14,862 nt of DNA from Methylocystaceae bacterium (GCA_003152255.1 PLZT01000659.1:6513-21374), one strand, 5' to 3'. Positions 1-8,509 are shown, counted from the first letter of the stretch. The notes: generated from the letters alone by a model not told the origin. Made by a program: numbers and translations.

Positions 1-76
1 AAGCGCACGCGCGCGGTGGCTGTCGAACGACTTGACGTGAACCGACCGAAACCAGCAGAGCGGACTTGTTGAAGGA

Positions 77-125
77 AAATCCGTGCCACGGTTGCAGTCG
101 AGGGTTCGAATCCCTTCACCTCTCC
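77..125 (+). tRNA. 3' end of a tRNA (tRNA-Ser-like), partial; possible attachment site
   Basis: A T-arm is readable: GAGGG, then the TTCGAAT loop, then CCCTT, followed by CACCTCTCCA. That ending resembles the 3' acceptor strand of a class II tRNA, whose 5' partner would be GGAGAGGTG. No such 5' strand occurs in bases 1-76, and no normal D-arm or anticodon arm can be assembled. The segment therefore looks like the 3' part only. The preceding CGGACTTG and AAAATCCG resemble two sides of an anticodon stem separated by extra bases. Integrases often use tRNA 3' halves as attachment sites and leave such a copy at one end of an island. The STAND gene ends 27 bases further on. No second copy of the segment was found in the window. 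Confidence 0.45.
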
Positions 126-151
126 AGCGTCGCTCACAGATCCGCTGCGAC

Positions 152-3100
152 TTACCGCCAAATCTCGCCAAGGCGGAACGTGAGCGCTTGAGCGTTCGGC
201 CATCCGGCTCGCACGAAGACGTCTAAGCAGTCCATCAGATCGTCGAGGCGATTGCTCTCCGCGAATACCTCGCAGTGATCCGCTAAGTAACGCTCCACAA
301 CCCGGACCACGAGATCGGATGCCATCGACTCGACCCCATAGCCATACCGCTCCGAGGTACGTACCGCGTGTGCGATCAGCCTAAACGTCTCCGGCGGGTC
401 GACGGGGATGAAGGCTTCCAGCATCTGAATGAGATGGTGCGTGATTTGGGAGAATCCGGCTGTCGTCAGCTTCTCCAACATCGGAAGCGCCTCGCGAAAA
501 AGGCGCTCCTGTTCTGGCGACAAAGGTGCGGCCGCTCCATCGTGGACGCCACCTACTGACAAGTGAAACTGTAAGGCGATCTCGTCGAGTACGCTCACCA
601 TGTCCTGGAACTCGGCCCGTCGGGCGGCAGGCCACGACGAAAACGCCGTCAGGTCGTTCTCGGCGAATAGCGCCGTCATGATCGCGACAGCCCCGTCGAG
701 GGCATCTCGGTAGAGCTTGAGCACTTTGGCGCGGATACCGTGCTTCATGTCGCCAGCATCCAAGGTGCTCCCTGCCAGCAGCTCACCGGAATAACGGGCG
801 ATAAACGGCTTAACGTAGCCACTCTGATTCCGGATATCGGCCACGAGCGCGAGGGCGAAGTCGCGCGCCGCGCTATTTTCCGTCCAGATATAAGTATCGA
901 AGATGAATGTGGTTGCGAACTCGCGGCAACGGCCGAGATCTTCGACCCCCGGCGTTTTGAAGCGCGAGAGAACATCGTTTGCGAGCCCGACCGCACGGTC
1001 ACGATCAAGCTGAGCGATAAGGGAGAGCGCGGCAAGCGCCCCACAGATCACACTCTCCGAAGGATCAGCAGCAATGACATGTTCCAGCTCTGCCCAAACC
1101 CAGTCCGGCTCGCTCCTCGCAAAAAAGTTGATCCGTTCAATAATCTGATAACGCACATGCCCGACAGGATCGCGAGCAAGGGTGTGAACCAAGACCCTCA
1201 ATTCCGCATCGGCGATTTCGTCAAATCGACTAAGGAACATAAGTCCCGAAGCCGCTGACGTTCTGGCTGAAGGCCCACCCCACGACACCATCGATCTGAA
1301 TTCCTCTTCGACCTCCTGACGGAAAAGCGGGTTCGTCGAGTGGGCCGCGAAGCCCAAAATCTTCAGCAGCGACGAGCGAATATTTGACGATTTTAGAACC
1401 TCCGCATTCGCAAGCGTCAGCGGCACGGCTTTGTCGGCCAAGACGCCTGTGGCATGCTCGACGAGCGTGATGTCCGCGCCCTCCGCACCGCTGGTTTCAA
1501 GCGCTGTGAGCAGATCCGAAAGGACGGAAATCCGTTCGAGCGCGATCTCGGCGGTGATTTTCGCCCCGTTGTTTTCGGCTGGTAGCTCTTCGACCCTGCG
1601 AAGGGCGTCGCCCAACGACGCATTCGATCCAGCTTCGGTCGAGACACCTTGGGATTCGAGATAGGCATCCGTGTCGAATGTTCTCCACGACGTCGTGAAC
1701 GTAACAGGCGGAGCGTTGGCCATTGCGCCACCACCATTATCGAGCGCTGCGCGAAACTCTTTCATTTCGGGAGTTTCGATCAACTCGACGGGCAGGCAAC
1801 CCGAAAGTATCCGCTTTATTCGCTCCCCACGTGTTCCACTGAGGGCCAAGATTGCCAGCTCGATCGAACGCCTCTCATGCGAGGTGAGAGTTCGGTACGC
1901 AGCGGTGAGGTAATGACCGACCGAAAGTCGGCTGTCATCGCTGAGCATCACCGATGGTGCGCACGCCACCCCCGCCAAGCTAGGGCCGAATTGCTCTGGA
2001 TGCACAGCGGCGGTGATAAACAAGCTCGCCCAAAGAACCGCACAGCCATCCTCGGCTCCGACTACCGCTACGATCTCGTCAAAGCGTTGCTTCGCGTCTT
2101 CTTTCCCCGCGAGCTCATTCAAAAAGGCATCAAGCTTAGTGACGAGGACCGGGGCGTCCTTTACGGGCCGGTAGCCACCTCGATACCAAAGGTGGCTCCA
2201 GTCGTCTCGGAAGAAGAACTCCCGCCCACCGTACCGGAACATCTGGGGCGAATGCGCTCCATTTTGGCCCGAGCTGTGCTCCCTCGCGATGTACCCTCTA
2301 ATCGCACGGACAATCGCCAAGACTGCTGTCGCCGCATCGGTACGCAAGATCGCTGGAAGCGTTTCAGACAGCGTAAACCACGCACCTTCGTAGTCCTGCT
2401 GCTTGTGCGAACTAAGGGAGAGAATGTTGCTGTCGCCTATACTCGTCCTATCCTGAGATGCTTCGGCGTACCCGAAGGTGCGCTCGTATACTTCCACGAC
2501 GAGCGCCGCATCATGTCTCGCAATCGGCAAGATGTGCCGGCTAATCCAAGGCAGCTCCTCATATCCATGCGCCCTGACGTGCTCGGGCGCGAGCGCTCGA
2601 CGCAGCAGGGTCGCCGACGCGGCGGGATCACTTCCGAACGTCTCGGCAACAGCATTTAGCGCGTTGATGATGAGAAGTTTGGTCCGAGGATCACGAGACC
2701 ATCCAAATTCGAGTAGACCGCGCGCCGCCCTCCCTGCTGCGGCGACCTGGACGGGTGTCATATCCTTGACCACCTCAGTGGCAGTGGCGAGCAATGGCCG
2801 CAAAGTGAACATCGCAACGTCTGACTGATCCTGCGATAGCGCTTCTGCGAATTCCATCCACGGGCCGGCATTGGCGCCCACGAGCGGGAAGCCCAGCCTG
2901 AGACGCACGAACAGCGCACCGACCAAATTCTGGCTGAAATTGATCGCGGCCCCGGCCTGGACTCCCTTGAGACTGTTGGCTAGTGGCGCGAGATCTCCTA
3001 TTTCCAGCGCCGCCTCGGCAGCGACCGCGGGCGCCACAAGCCGCGCGACAGCAGGAAGGCTCGTTTCGCTCGTCAGTTTGAATGCGAGCTTCCAAAAGTC

Positions 3101-5104
3101 TCTTCGGTCCCCTCCCGCTGTCCAGGCGTCGGCGAGGGCAAGAGACAAGCTCGGATTCAGCATGAGCGACAACGCCCGCTCATCCTTCAGCAACTGCACG
3201 ACCGCATCCGCATCTCGACCGCGCCTGAATATCAACCGCGCGACAGCGTAGTCGAAAAGGATATGATGCGTGAAAAGCAGCGAATCATCGGTTGCGCGAC
3301 CTACGCTCATATCCTCCTGACGCAGTATGTCGCTGCGTTCGAGATCAACAAGCGCCTCAGATTTGATCTGGGGAAGCACCCTCGTCCGCGACGCCTGCAG
3401 GCTCTTATCGGCAATCATGTCGCTGACCGCTACACGCAGCGCATGTTCGCGATCATCGTGCTTGCCATCTTCCTGGCGAATACGATGATTCCAGTAAGTC
3501 GCCAGAAGCTCCGGTTGAGTCCGAATCGCGGCCAAGTCTGCACGAACCACACCGGTACTCAGCAGGTCAGCGAGCAAATGCAGGTTAAAGATGTTTCTCA
3601 GTAGTGGTCTTAACGAAGGCGTTGACTGCTCGAACAGTGCAGCAAGCGCAGGAACGGTCGTTGCTGTCTGCCGAATCTCATCATCGGACAATCGCTCAAC
3701 CGCGACATGCCTCACCGATGGGAATTCCGGATCGACGTGCGCAGGCACGGGGGGCCTTCCCCTAAAGATCCGCGACCATTCCGCACCCTGGCGGAGATCG
3801 TATTTGCGCACGGAGGCCAATACCCGCCAACGCGAGCTAGAGATCGCCATCACGTCCGCGATGACCTCGCGGAGGACCGTCTGCGTTTCGAGTTTTCTGG
3901 CCGCATCAAGCGCATCAACCAGAAGCAGCGCTTCGGTGTCACCCGGCCAATTCGCTAGGACTTCTGGCAGCGGATGCTGAAGGCCGAGCTCGTTCGCGAC
4001 ATCTGAAATGCGAGACACATTGAACAAATCGACGGGCAGAAAAACAACGTCGCGTCGCGCCGCGACTAAGTCGCCCGCCAGTCCGTAGGCCAAGCCACTC
4101 TTGCCGGCGCCAGGATCGCCGACAAGAACGAGCGAGCCCGACAAGGCCGCTGTGCGCAGTTCCTCTTGCACTCTCCGTCGAACGATCGTTGTCGCGTCAT
4201 CTTCCACCAGCCGGGTGTATCGCGGTCCACGTTGCAAACGCGCCTGTGTCCATTTTTTCAGTGCCGCGATATCGGCCCGATAGTCCGGAAGCGCGAGCAA
4301 GGAGATCCCCGCCGAGCTCAACACGCGCTGAATGCTGGCAAGGTCGGTGCCTGACCGGTCAGCCCGCAGACGTCCACACAGCTTTATGAGTTCAGCGAAC
4401 GCGAGTCCTGCCTGAGCTGGCGTCGCCAACACCACACTGCGAAGAAAGTCCAGCAGTGCAAGTGCATCTGTTTGGTTGTCCTCGACATCTAAGACTTGAA
4501 TCCAAATCAGGCGAAGCAGAGGTGCCAGTTCGTCTTGACTGGCGGCGACACCGTAAGCTGCCATCCACCGATCGCGAAGAACGGACTCGATGGTCTCTGC
4601 GACTTCCTTTTCGGCCGCGGATGTCTGTAGCTCGACTAAACCTCTCGCCTCAGTGCGATCTCTCAAACCACGAAGAAGCCGCGGCAAAACCTCGGTAATC
4701 TTTGCGCCACTCTGCCTTCGGGTAGTCAGCACCAGACGATCGACGGTGCTGTCGAGCGGAGTTGCCCATGCTGCGGTCGAGGAGTTCTCGGGACAGGACT
4801 TATGCTGACGGACGAATTGGTCTAGCGCCCTAACAAGGGGAGAGTCCCCAGCATCGCTCAGATAAACGGTTCGCTTCGCTTGCACGAAGATATTACCATC
4901 ATCGCTCGTCTTGACATTCACATCATCGACCGGCACGTCGGTCTGGCAACTTGCCGAGACGAGCCTGACGTCGGCCGGAAGATCAAATAGCGGCTGAACC
5001 GCTCCTCCAAGCAGCACACGAGCGCAATACCAAGCCGCGACTCGTGTTTCGTAGTCGCCACCTGTGGCCTCCGCCTTTCCGCCGGATGTGCCCTTTTTTG
5101 TCAT
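152..5104 (-). CDS. Avs-like STAND NTPase with N-terminal PD-(D/E)XK (Cap4-like) nuclease domain, 1650 aa
   Basis: This is a large cytoplasmic protein, probably a phage sensor with a built-in nuclease. Residues 1-100 carry a nuclease-like pattern: Y18-E19, an acidic pair at D60-D61, then Q75-A-K77, as in Cap4/Mrr-type PD-(D/E)XK effectors. Residues 300-440 form the P-loop core: Walker A GDPGAGKS at 329-336, a hydrophobic Walker B strand ending VDALD at 396-400, and a sensor-like LASVRKYD near 429-436. FTHHILFDYA at 611-620 is typical of the region after the winged helix in NACHT/STAND proteins. The remaining ~1000 residues are alpha-helical, with HEAT-like units near 1290-1390, and would be the target-sensing part. 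Length and architecture match Avs proteins, which oligomerise on phage proteins and then cut DNA. The start is ATG with GAG eight bases upstream. The frame is intact. The nuclease subfamily and the target are inferred. Confidence 0.85.
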   Translation of the reverse strand: MTKKGTSGGKAEATGGDYETRVAAWYCARVLLGGAVQPLFDLPADVRLVSASCQTDVPVDDVNVKTSDDGNIFVQAKRTVYLSDAGDSPLVRALDQFVRQHKSCPENSSTAAWATPLDSTVDRLVLTTRRQSGAKITEVLPRLLRGLRDRTEARGLVELQTSAAEKEVAETIESVLRDRWMAAYGVAASQDELAPLLRLIWIQVLDVEDNQTDALALLDFLRSVVLATPAQAGLAFAELIKLCGRLRADRSGTDLASIQRVLSSAGISLLALPDYRADIAALKKWTQARLQRGPRYTRLVEDDATTIVRRRVQEELRTAALSGSLVLVGDPGAGKSGLAYGLAGDLVAARRDVVFLPVDLFNVSRISDVANELGLQHPLPEVLANWPGDTEALLLVDALDAARKLETQTVLREVIADVMAISSSRWRVLASVRKYDLRQGAEWSRIFRGRPPVPAHVDPEFPSVRHVAVERLSDDEIRQTATTVPALAALFEQSTPSLRPLLRNIFNLHLLADLLSTGVVRADLAAIRTQPELLATYWNHRIRQEDGKHDDREHALRVAVSDMIADKSLQASRTRVLPQIKSEALVDLERSDILRQEDMSVGRATDDSLLFTHHILFDYAVARLIFRRGRDADAVVQLLKDERALSLMLNPSLSLALADAWTAGGDRRDFWKLAFKLTSETSLPAVARLVAPAVAAEAALEIGDLAPLANSLKGVQAGAAINFSQNLVGALFVRLRLGFPLVGANAGPWMEFAEALSQDQSDVAMFTLRPLLATATEVVKDMTPVQVAAAGRAARGLLEFGWSRDPRTKLLIINALNAVAETFGSDPAASATLLRRALAPEHVRAHGYEELPWISRHILPIARHDAALVVEVYERTFGYAEASQDRTSIGDSNILSLSSHKQQDYEGAWFTLSETLPAILRTDAATAVLAIVRAIRGYIAREHSSGQNGAHSPQMFRYGGREFFFRDDWSHLWYRGGYRPVKDAPVLVTKLDAFLNELAGKEDAKQRFDEIVAVVGAEDGCAVLWASLFITAAVHPEQFGPSLAGVACAPSVMLSDDSRLSVGHYLTAAYRTLTSHERRSIELAILALSGTRGERIKRILSGCLPVELIETPEMKEFRAALDNGGGAMANAPPVTFTTSWRTFDTDAYLESQGVSTEAGSNASLGDALRRVEELPAENNGAKITAEIALERISVLSDLLTALETSGAEGADITLVEHATGVLADKAVPLTLANAEVLKSSNIRSSLLKILGFAAHSTNPLFRQEVEEEFRSMVSWGGPSARTSAASGLMFLSRFDEIADAELRVLVHTLARDPVGHVRYQIIERINFFARSEPDWVWAELEHVIAADPSESVICGALAALSLIAQLDRDRAVGLANDVLSRFKTPGVEDLGRCREFATTFIFDTYIWTENSAARDFALALVADIRNQSGYVKPFIARYSGELLAGSTLDAGDMKHGIRAKVLKLYRDALDGAVAIMTALFAENDLTAFSSWPAARRAEFQDMVSVLDEIALQFHLSVGGVHDGAAAPLSPEQERLFREALPMLEKLTTAGFSQITHHLIQMLEAFIPVDPPETFRLIAHAVRTSERYGYGVESMASDLVVRVVERYLADHCEVFAESNRLDDLMDCLDVFVRAGWPNAQALTFRLGEIWR

Positions 5105-5275
5105 TTGGCGATCTCGTGGGGGTCCTTATTCATAGAGCTTCGCAATGTCCGCCATCGGTCGAAACAGCCTCAGAGGCAGGTCGGGAAACGGCAGGAAGCT
5201 CTGGCGGTCTTTGAACCGCCCAGAAGTGGTAGGCTTAGCATCGACAAGAAAGGTGTCAATCCGCCCGCCGTCGCG
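5105..5275. other. 171-base gap upstream of the STAND gene, cut by an IS
   Basis: On the minus strand this DNA holds an open frame ending in TAA at 5126-5128, 21 bases before the STAND start, which may be the tail of an interrupted small gene (see the pseudogene entry). A perfect TTGACA lies on the minus strand at 5259-5254. The best -10 sixteen bases later is TAAGCC, which is poor, so a promoter for the STAND gene here is possible but weak. No convincing terminator separates it from the STAND gene. Confidence 0.5.
5269..5275. repeat. Left copy of the 7-bp target duplication of the 1.4 kb IS
   Basis: CGTCGCG directly abuts the left inverted repeat and is repeated exactly at 6689-6695 beside the right one. 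Because neighbouring bases are also symmetrical, a duplication of 5 or 9 bases with the boundary moved by one base is also possible. Confidence 0.8.
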
Positions 5276-5290
5276 GCAGCAATTCTAAAT
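5276..5290 (+). repeat. Left terminal inverted repeat of the 1.4 kb IS
   Basis: GCAGCAATTCTAAAT matches the reverse complement of 6674-6688 at 15 of 15 positions. The 17 bases 5268-5284, which span the target duplication and this end, recur exactly at 11621-11637 before ssb. Confidence 0.85.
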
Positions 5291-5309
5291 CATCCTCCCC
5301 TCCCTGATT

Positions 5310-6612
5310 TCATCCAGCGATCTGTTTTTCGATTTCGGGCGGCGGTTTGGAGTTTACGAGAGTTGTCATGAGGGTTCGCCAATCTGGAAAGACGAGATAG
5401 GCGGTTATCGTTCGGATGTGTTCGAAGAAACGTTTTCTGGCGCGCTTGGCCTTGCGGGCGTCGCCCCATAAATCTTCGAGGCAGTCGCAAACGGTGTGGA
5501 TAGCGAAGGCCAGAAGGTTCATGGCGGCGAACAGCATGGCGAGGTTCTGCTTGCCGTGACCGAAATTATGTTCGAGATGATAGCCGTTGTTTTTGATGAT
5601 GTTGAAGCTCTCGTTCTCGATTTTCCAGCGCGCCCTGGCGCAGGCGGCGATCTCGGCGACACTTTCGCGCGAGACCGCAAGCGAGGTGACGAAGGCGCCG
5701 TCGTAAGTCACTTTGCCTTTAGCGTCGCTGATGGTGAGGCCGATCCAATTGACGCTGAGCGCATCCTTGCCGTCGCGCAGCGGCGCCTTTGAGAACCAGC
5801 GGTAGCGATAGGTAAGCTTCTTGCCGCCTTCTTTCCGGGTGATCGAGACTTCATCGAGCGTCGCTCCATGCATGAAGTCATACAATGTCTTGTGTGAATC
5901 CGACTTGGCCGTGAACAGGAAGTCGGCGCCGGTTGCCAGAACGGCTTCGCACAACGGCTGACAGGCGAACAGATCGTCGCCGAGATAGACGGGGCGCAGC
6001 TCCTTCACGCGCGCGCTATGCGCCGAAAGCCAGCGCTTGGCGGCGTTGCGCTCGCAGTCCTGTTTCTCCGCGCCGTCTTGCGTGGCGATGAACTCGGGCA
6101 TCAAGGGCACGACCATATTGTGACCCGGCGCGACGATGGTCGCCGCCAGCATGGAGTGGTAAAACTCGGTCTTGCCATTCGAACGCTTGCGCGTCAGGCA
6201 ATGCGGACAGCCGAGCTTGTACGAACAGAAATACTCGGTCCCGTCGAGGGCGATCAGCGCGCGTCCGCCAAGGCGCTCAAACTCTTTCATGCCGCCCTTT
6301 TCGCACATCGTTGCAACCACTTGATCGAACGAGGGTTGCAGATGTGAGGGATGGACGGGATCGAGCATCGAACGAATGTGATTGTCCGTCGGAATCTTCG
6401 CCATGCCGAACAGAGTATGGCAATTGGAGGTCTTGCGTTCGTCTTCGAGCGAGCGCTGATAGGAGAGAAACGACTCCGACTGCATGAAGAACAGCGAAAA
6501 CGCCGACAGGCCGATGTCGGCCATCGAATAGTCTCCCCCCCCCCTTCCGCTTGTCCGGAAAGGCCGCGCAGGCATCATGTAGCCCGGTCAGGAGACGGTT
6601 GAGAATCAGCAC
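5310..6612 (-). CDS. IS transposase (DDE), coding frame broken at a ten-G run
   Basis: This enzyme would cut and join the IS ends. The N-terminal 26 residues (MLILNRLLTGL..., GTG start at 6612) lie in one frame up to the ten G's (complement of 6535-6544). The rest, from DYSMADIGL onwards, lies in another frame and ends at 5310. Reading nine G's instead of ten joins them into about 433 residues. The larger piece has acidic residues in the right places for DDE catalysis: D in ALDGTEYF, DD in YLGDDLF, and E in RWKIENESF followed by N and K as in YREK-type signatures. A CPHC-type pair follows the first D. Either the run slips during transcription or translation to make active enzyme, or a one-base expansion inactivated it. 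An in-frame TGA just upstream of 6612 limits the start. Confidence 0.8.
6535..6544 (-). other. Ten-G homopolymer at the transposase frame junction
   Basis: On the coding strand the gene reads GCGGAA, then ten G's, then AGACTATTC. The upstream frame gives K-G-G-G-R-L-F and stays closed to the DDE core, while losing one G gives K-G-G-G-D-Y-S and joins it. Such runs are known slippage sites in several IS families. Ten is also long enough to be a sequencing or assembly error. Confidence 0.8.
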
Positions 6613-6673
6613 CTCGACCTTGAATCAGAAGCCAAGGCTCAAGAAAACAAAAAATTCCAACCCAGGCCAGACC

Positions 6674-6688
6674 ATTTAGAATTGCTGC
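6674..6688 (-). repeat. Right terminal inverted repeat of the 1.4 kb IS
   Basis: This is the reverse complement of the left end without mismatch. It is followed at once by the second duplication copy, CGTCGCG, at 6689-6695. Confidence 0.85.
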
Positions 6689-6695
6689 CGTCGCG
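6689..6695. repeat. Right copy of the 7-bp target duplication
   Basis: CGTCGCG is identical to 5269-5275 and directly abuts the right inverted repeat. Confidence 0.8.
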
Positions 6696-7009
6696 GAAGG
6701 AATCTCCATAGACGAACGTCCGCTTGCCGCCGTTGCGCGCTCCAAAGCTGCCCGTCCGCTCTCGGCCCATGTTTGCCATTGGCCGGATCCAGATTGCCCG
6801 AAAGCCGACATCGCTAAGGGCTGCAACGGGTCACAGTTTCGCCCGGCTCGGCGCTGACTTTGCGGGATAGCTTGTCCTTCGACTCCGGAAATTGGGGGGC
6901 GCCCCGCCGATTACGCAGTGCGTGGAAAGCGGTCTTAGCGGGACGCGCCCAGCGACGGCATCAAGGCGCATTGCGACACTCTGTCTGCTTGGGGTTTCGA
7001 CTTGTACGC
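6696..7009. other. Gene-poor stretch between the IS and the 499-aa gene
   Basis: About 314 bases follow the stop of the 499-residue gene on the minus strand. Apart from the possible 5' part of an interrupted small gene, all frames are short or stop-interrupted, and none shows a domain I recognise. GTCCGC-centred words recur. No clear terminator hairpin with a T run follows the 499-residue gene, so read-through toward the STAND gene is possible. Confidence 0.45.
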
Positions 7010-8509
7010 TCAGGGTATCCCCAACAGTCGCGTCAGGTCGTCGCCGAAGAGCGCCCAATTTATTCGCTTGAGCTCGTCGCCGAAAGCGTCCGCCAAGACC
7101 GCGGCCAGTCCCCATGTGCGATGGTGTCCCTTGGTCTTAAGCCCCATGACCTTCGCTATACCCACCTCTCCGATTATCTGGATCGCAATTTCGAACTCAT
7201 GAGCCGAGGCGATCGCGTAGGGCATTTCGTCAAGGAGCGAAAGGTCGAATCCAGCTTCGCCAAGCAGGCGCTTCACTTGCGAATTAAGAAGCTCGTCGAC
7301 GTGAGGGCTGAAAATGAACCAGTCTTCCATGGTCAGAATCAACGGATAGATCGGCCGGTCGTCGGGCGTCCAATCCGTCTTCGCGTCGATAGCGTCCTTG
7401 ACGTTTCGATAGTGCTGGGCAATCGCCTTGGCCAGCACCACCACGTCCTTTTGCAGCGATTCCGTGTCACAGCGCGTTTTGGCGTCGAGCCGCAAGCGCT
7501 TGGTCTTGCATTCTATAAAAAGGTGCCCGCCGTTATCCGAAACCACCCAGTCCGTGCCGTGGTGCAAATTGTCGCCGACGTAATAGGGCTTTTCGGGACG
7601 GACGGAGAAAGGCGGCGCGAGGCACGCAGCTTTAAGCACGTCGCCAATGTAGGTCTGGAACGAGTTGCCGAAGGGATTGTCGAATCCCACAGCTTTGACA
7701 ATGTCGTAGTAGATGCCAGAAGTGACCCGGCGAAGGAGGAGTTGAGGGAGCGGGCAAATCAAACGACCGGGATGGGAAGCGCCCAAGGAAACCAAAGGCG
7801 TTTCTTCCAAGGGATTCCATGCATAAACCCAGTCGCGACCATATGATTGATGCTTTTGGGTGTCCTCCTTGAGGCTCTGGATGCTGCGGCTCAGTCGCGT
7901 GAGGAAGGCTCGTGATTTATCGATCGGAATACCCAAGCAGGAATAATCCTGCATTAGGGAGAGATGGGGACGGTTACGGAAGCCTCCGGCGACGGCAGCG
8001 CCTAATTTGATGAACTCGTGCGTGGTCAAGCCAAGTTCGCGTTCGACGATCCGGCTAACTTCCGGGGATCCATAGACCCTGAAAGCGCGCGTCAGCGTGT
8101 TCGAAGAGGGTTTCAACTGCCACGGAAATTGACGGTGGGCCATCCTGTGAAGTTCGATCAGCACGTCTCGAGGTTTGTCGTCACTCAGTTCGAACGTCAC
8201 CTCGTCGAGACGTCGAACATGGTCCACTGCCGTTACAAGATCGCCCCATTTCGCAAGGCACCCGTCTCCGCCCACGCCCGCGTTCAGGATCAACTCTTTG
8301 GCGATGAGGTCCAATTCCCATGGATGTAGCAAAGTTTTTAGCGCAACGAATTGGTACTTGGCGGGAGGAGCGACGGCGTAATGCGGAGGAAGCGGCTTAT
8401 CGTCGTTGAGATACAGGGCATAATGCCAAACGTCCAACAAGGACGTTTCCAGATCGAACCGGCGCATGAAATTTCGAAACGGCTTGTAGTCGTCATAGAA
8501 GTCAGTCAT
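7010..8509 (-). CDS. Unrecognised 499-aa protein with C-terminal PD-(D/E)XK nuclease motif
   Basis: The family is not one I can name. The first ~270 residues are mixed and soluble, without membrane segments (MTDFYDDYKPF... at the N-terminus). Residues 276-296 (FDNPFGNSFQTYIGDVLKAA) look like the helix that precedes a restriction-endonuclease fold. The motif then follows: D320 in HGTDW, E333-C-K335 in FIECKTKR, and Q353 some 18 residues later. This is the spacing of PD-(D/E)XK DNA-cleaving enzymes. Residues 360-499 form a helical tail. The start chosen is ATG at 8509 because GGAG lies nine bases before it; a longer frame runs into the IS66 element and is an artefact. The gene is on the same strand as the STAND gene. 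A defensive nuclease, alone or as partner, is inferred. Confidence 0.8.
   Translation of the reverse strand: MTDFYDDYKPFRNFMRRFDLETSLLDVWHYALYLNDDKPLPPHYAVAPPAKYQFVALKTLLHPWELDLIAKELILNAGVGGDGCLAKWGDLVTAVDHVRRLDEVTFELSDDKPRDVLIELHRMAHRQFPWQLKPSSNTLTRAFRVYGSPEVSRIVERELGLTTHEFIKLGAAVAGGFRNRPHLSLMQDYSCLGIPIDKSRAFLTRLSRSIQSLKEDTQKHQSYGRDWVYAWNPLEETPLVSLGASHPGRLICPLPQLLLRRVTSGIYYDIVKAVGFDNPFGNSFQTYIGDVLKAACLAPPFSVRPEKPYYVGDNLHHGTDWVVSDNGGHLFIECKTKRLRLDAKTRCDTESLQKDVVVLAKAIAQHYRNVKDAIDAKTDWTPDDRPIYPLILTMEDWFIFSPHVDELLNSQVKRLLGEAGFDLSLLDEMPYAIASAHEFEIAIQIIGEVGIAKVMGLKTKGHHRTWGLAAVLADAFGDELKRINWALFGDDLTRLLGIP

Larger units (their letters stand above)
5276..6688 (-). mobile_element. Insertion sequence of 1413 bp, ISNCY/IS4-like DDE type
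   Basis: The element is bounded by GCAGCAATTCTAAAT at 5276-5290 and its exact reverse complement at 6674-6688, flanked by a direct 7-base duplication. It carries one transposase gene on the minus strand, split in a G run. Size, ends and duplication show a single complete insertion. Both ends match perfectly, so the insertion is probably recent. It sits between the 499-residue nuclease-like gene and the STAND gene, and its transposase is read in the same direction as both. The family name is from the transposase's general look and is not certain. Confidence 0.88.
5126..6779 (-). pseudogene. Possible small gene (77 codons) interrupted by the 1.4 kb IS
   Basis: If the IS (5276-6688) and one copy of its 7-base duplication are removed, one minus-strand frame runs from ATG at 6779 (MANMGRERTG) through the join to TAA at 5126-5128. 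It would encode 77 residues ending IAKLYE, 21 bases upstream of the STAND gene, which looks like operon spacing. The frame stays open upstream to a TGA at 6831-6833, so the real start may differ. I do not recognise the product. Against it: a frame of this length can stay open by chance in GC-rich DNA, and the same DNA contains three GTCCGC-centred words (5144-5153, 6715-6723 and about 6753-6759) that look like dispersed noncoding repeats of Rhizobiales. Treat it as a hypothesis. Confidence 0.3.

Noticed and set aside
1..125. Complete tRNA or permuted tmRNA
   Set aside because: No GGAGAGGTG-like 5' strand or normal D-arm precedes the T-arm, and no tag-coding piece follows the CCA.
1649..2659. 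336-codon open frame on the plus strand inside the STAND gene
   Set aside because: It lies wholly antisense to an intact gene with clear domains. Its product is Arg/Cys-rich and resembles nothing; such frames are common in GC-rich DNA.
6696..7115. Formylglycine-generating-enzyme (SUMF1) tail suggested by a short SDVGFRAIW string
   Set aside because: Only one short resemblance, interrupted by a stop, with no other family motif nearby.
6860..7846. 328-codon plus-strand frame opposite the 499-aa gene
   Set aside because: It is antisense to a gene with a well-spaced nuclease motif and a good ribosome site, and shows no domain of its own.
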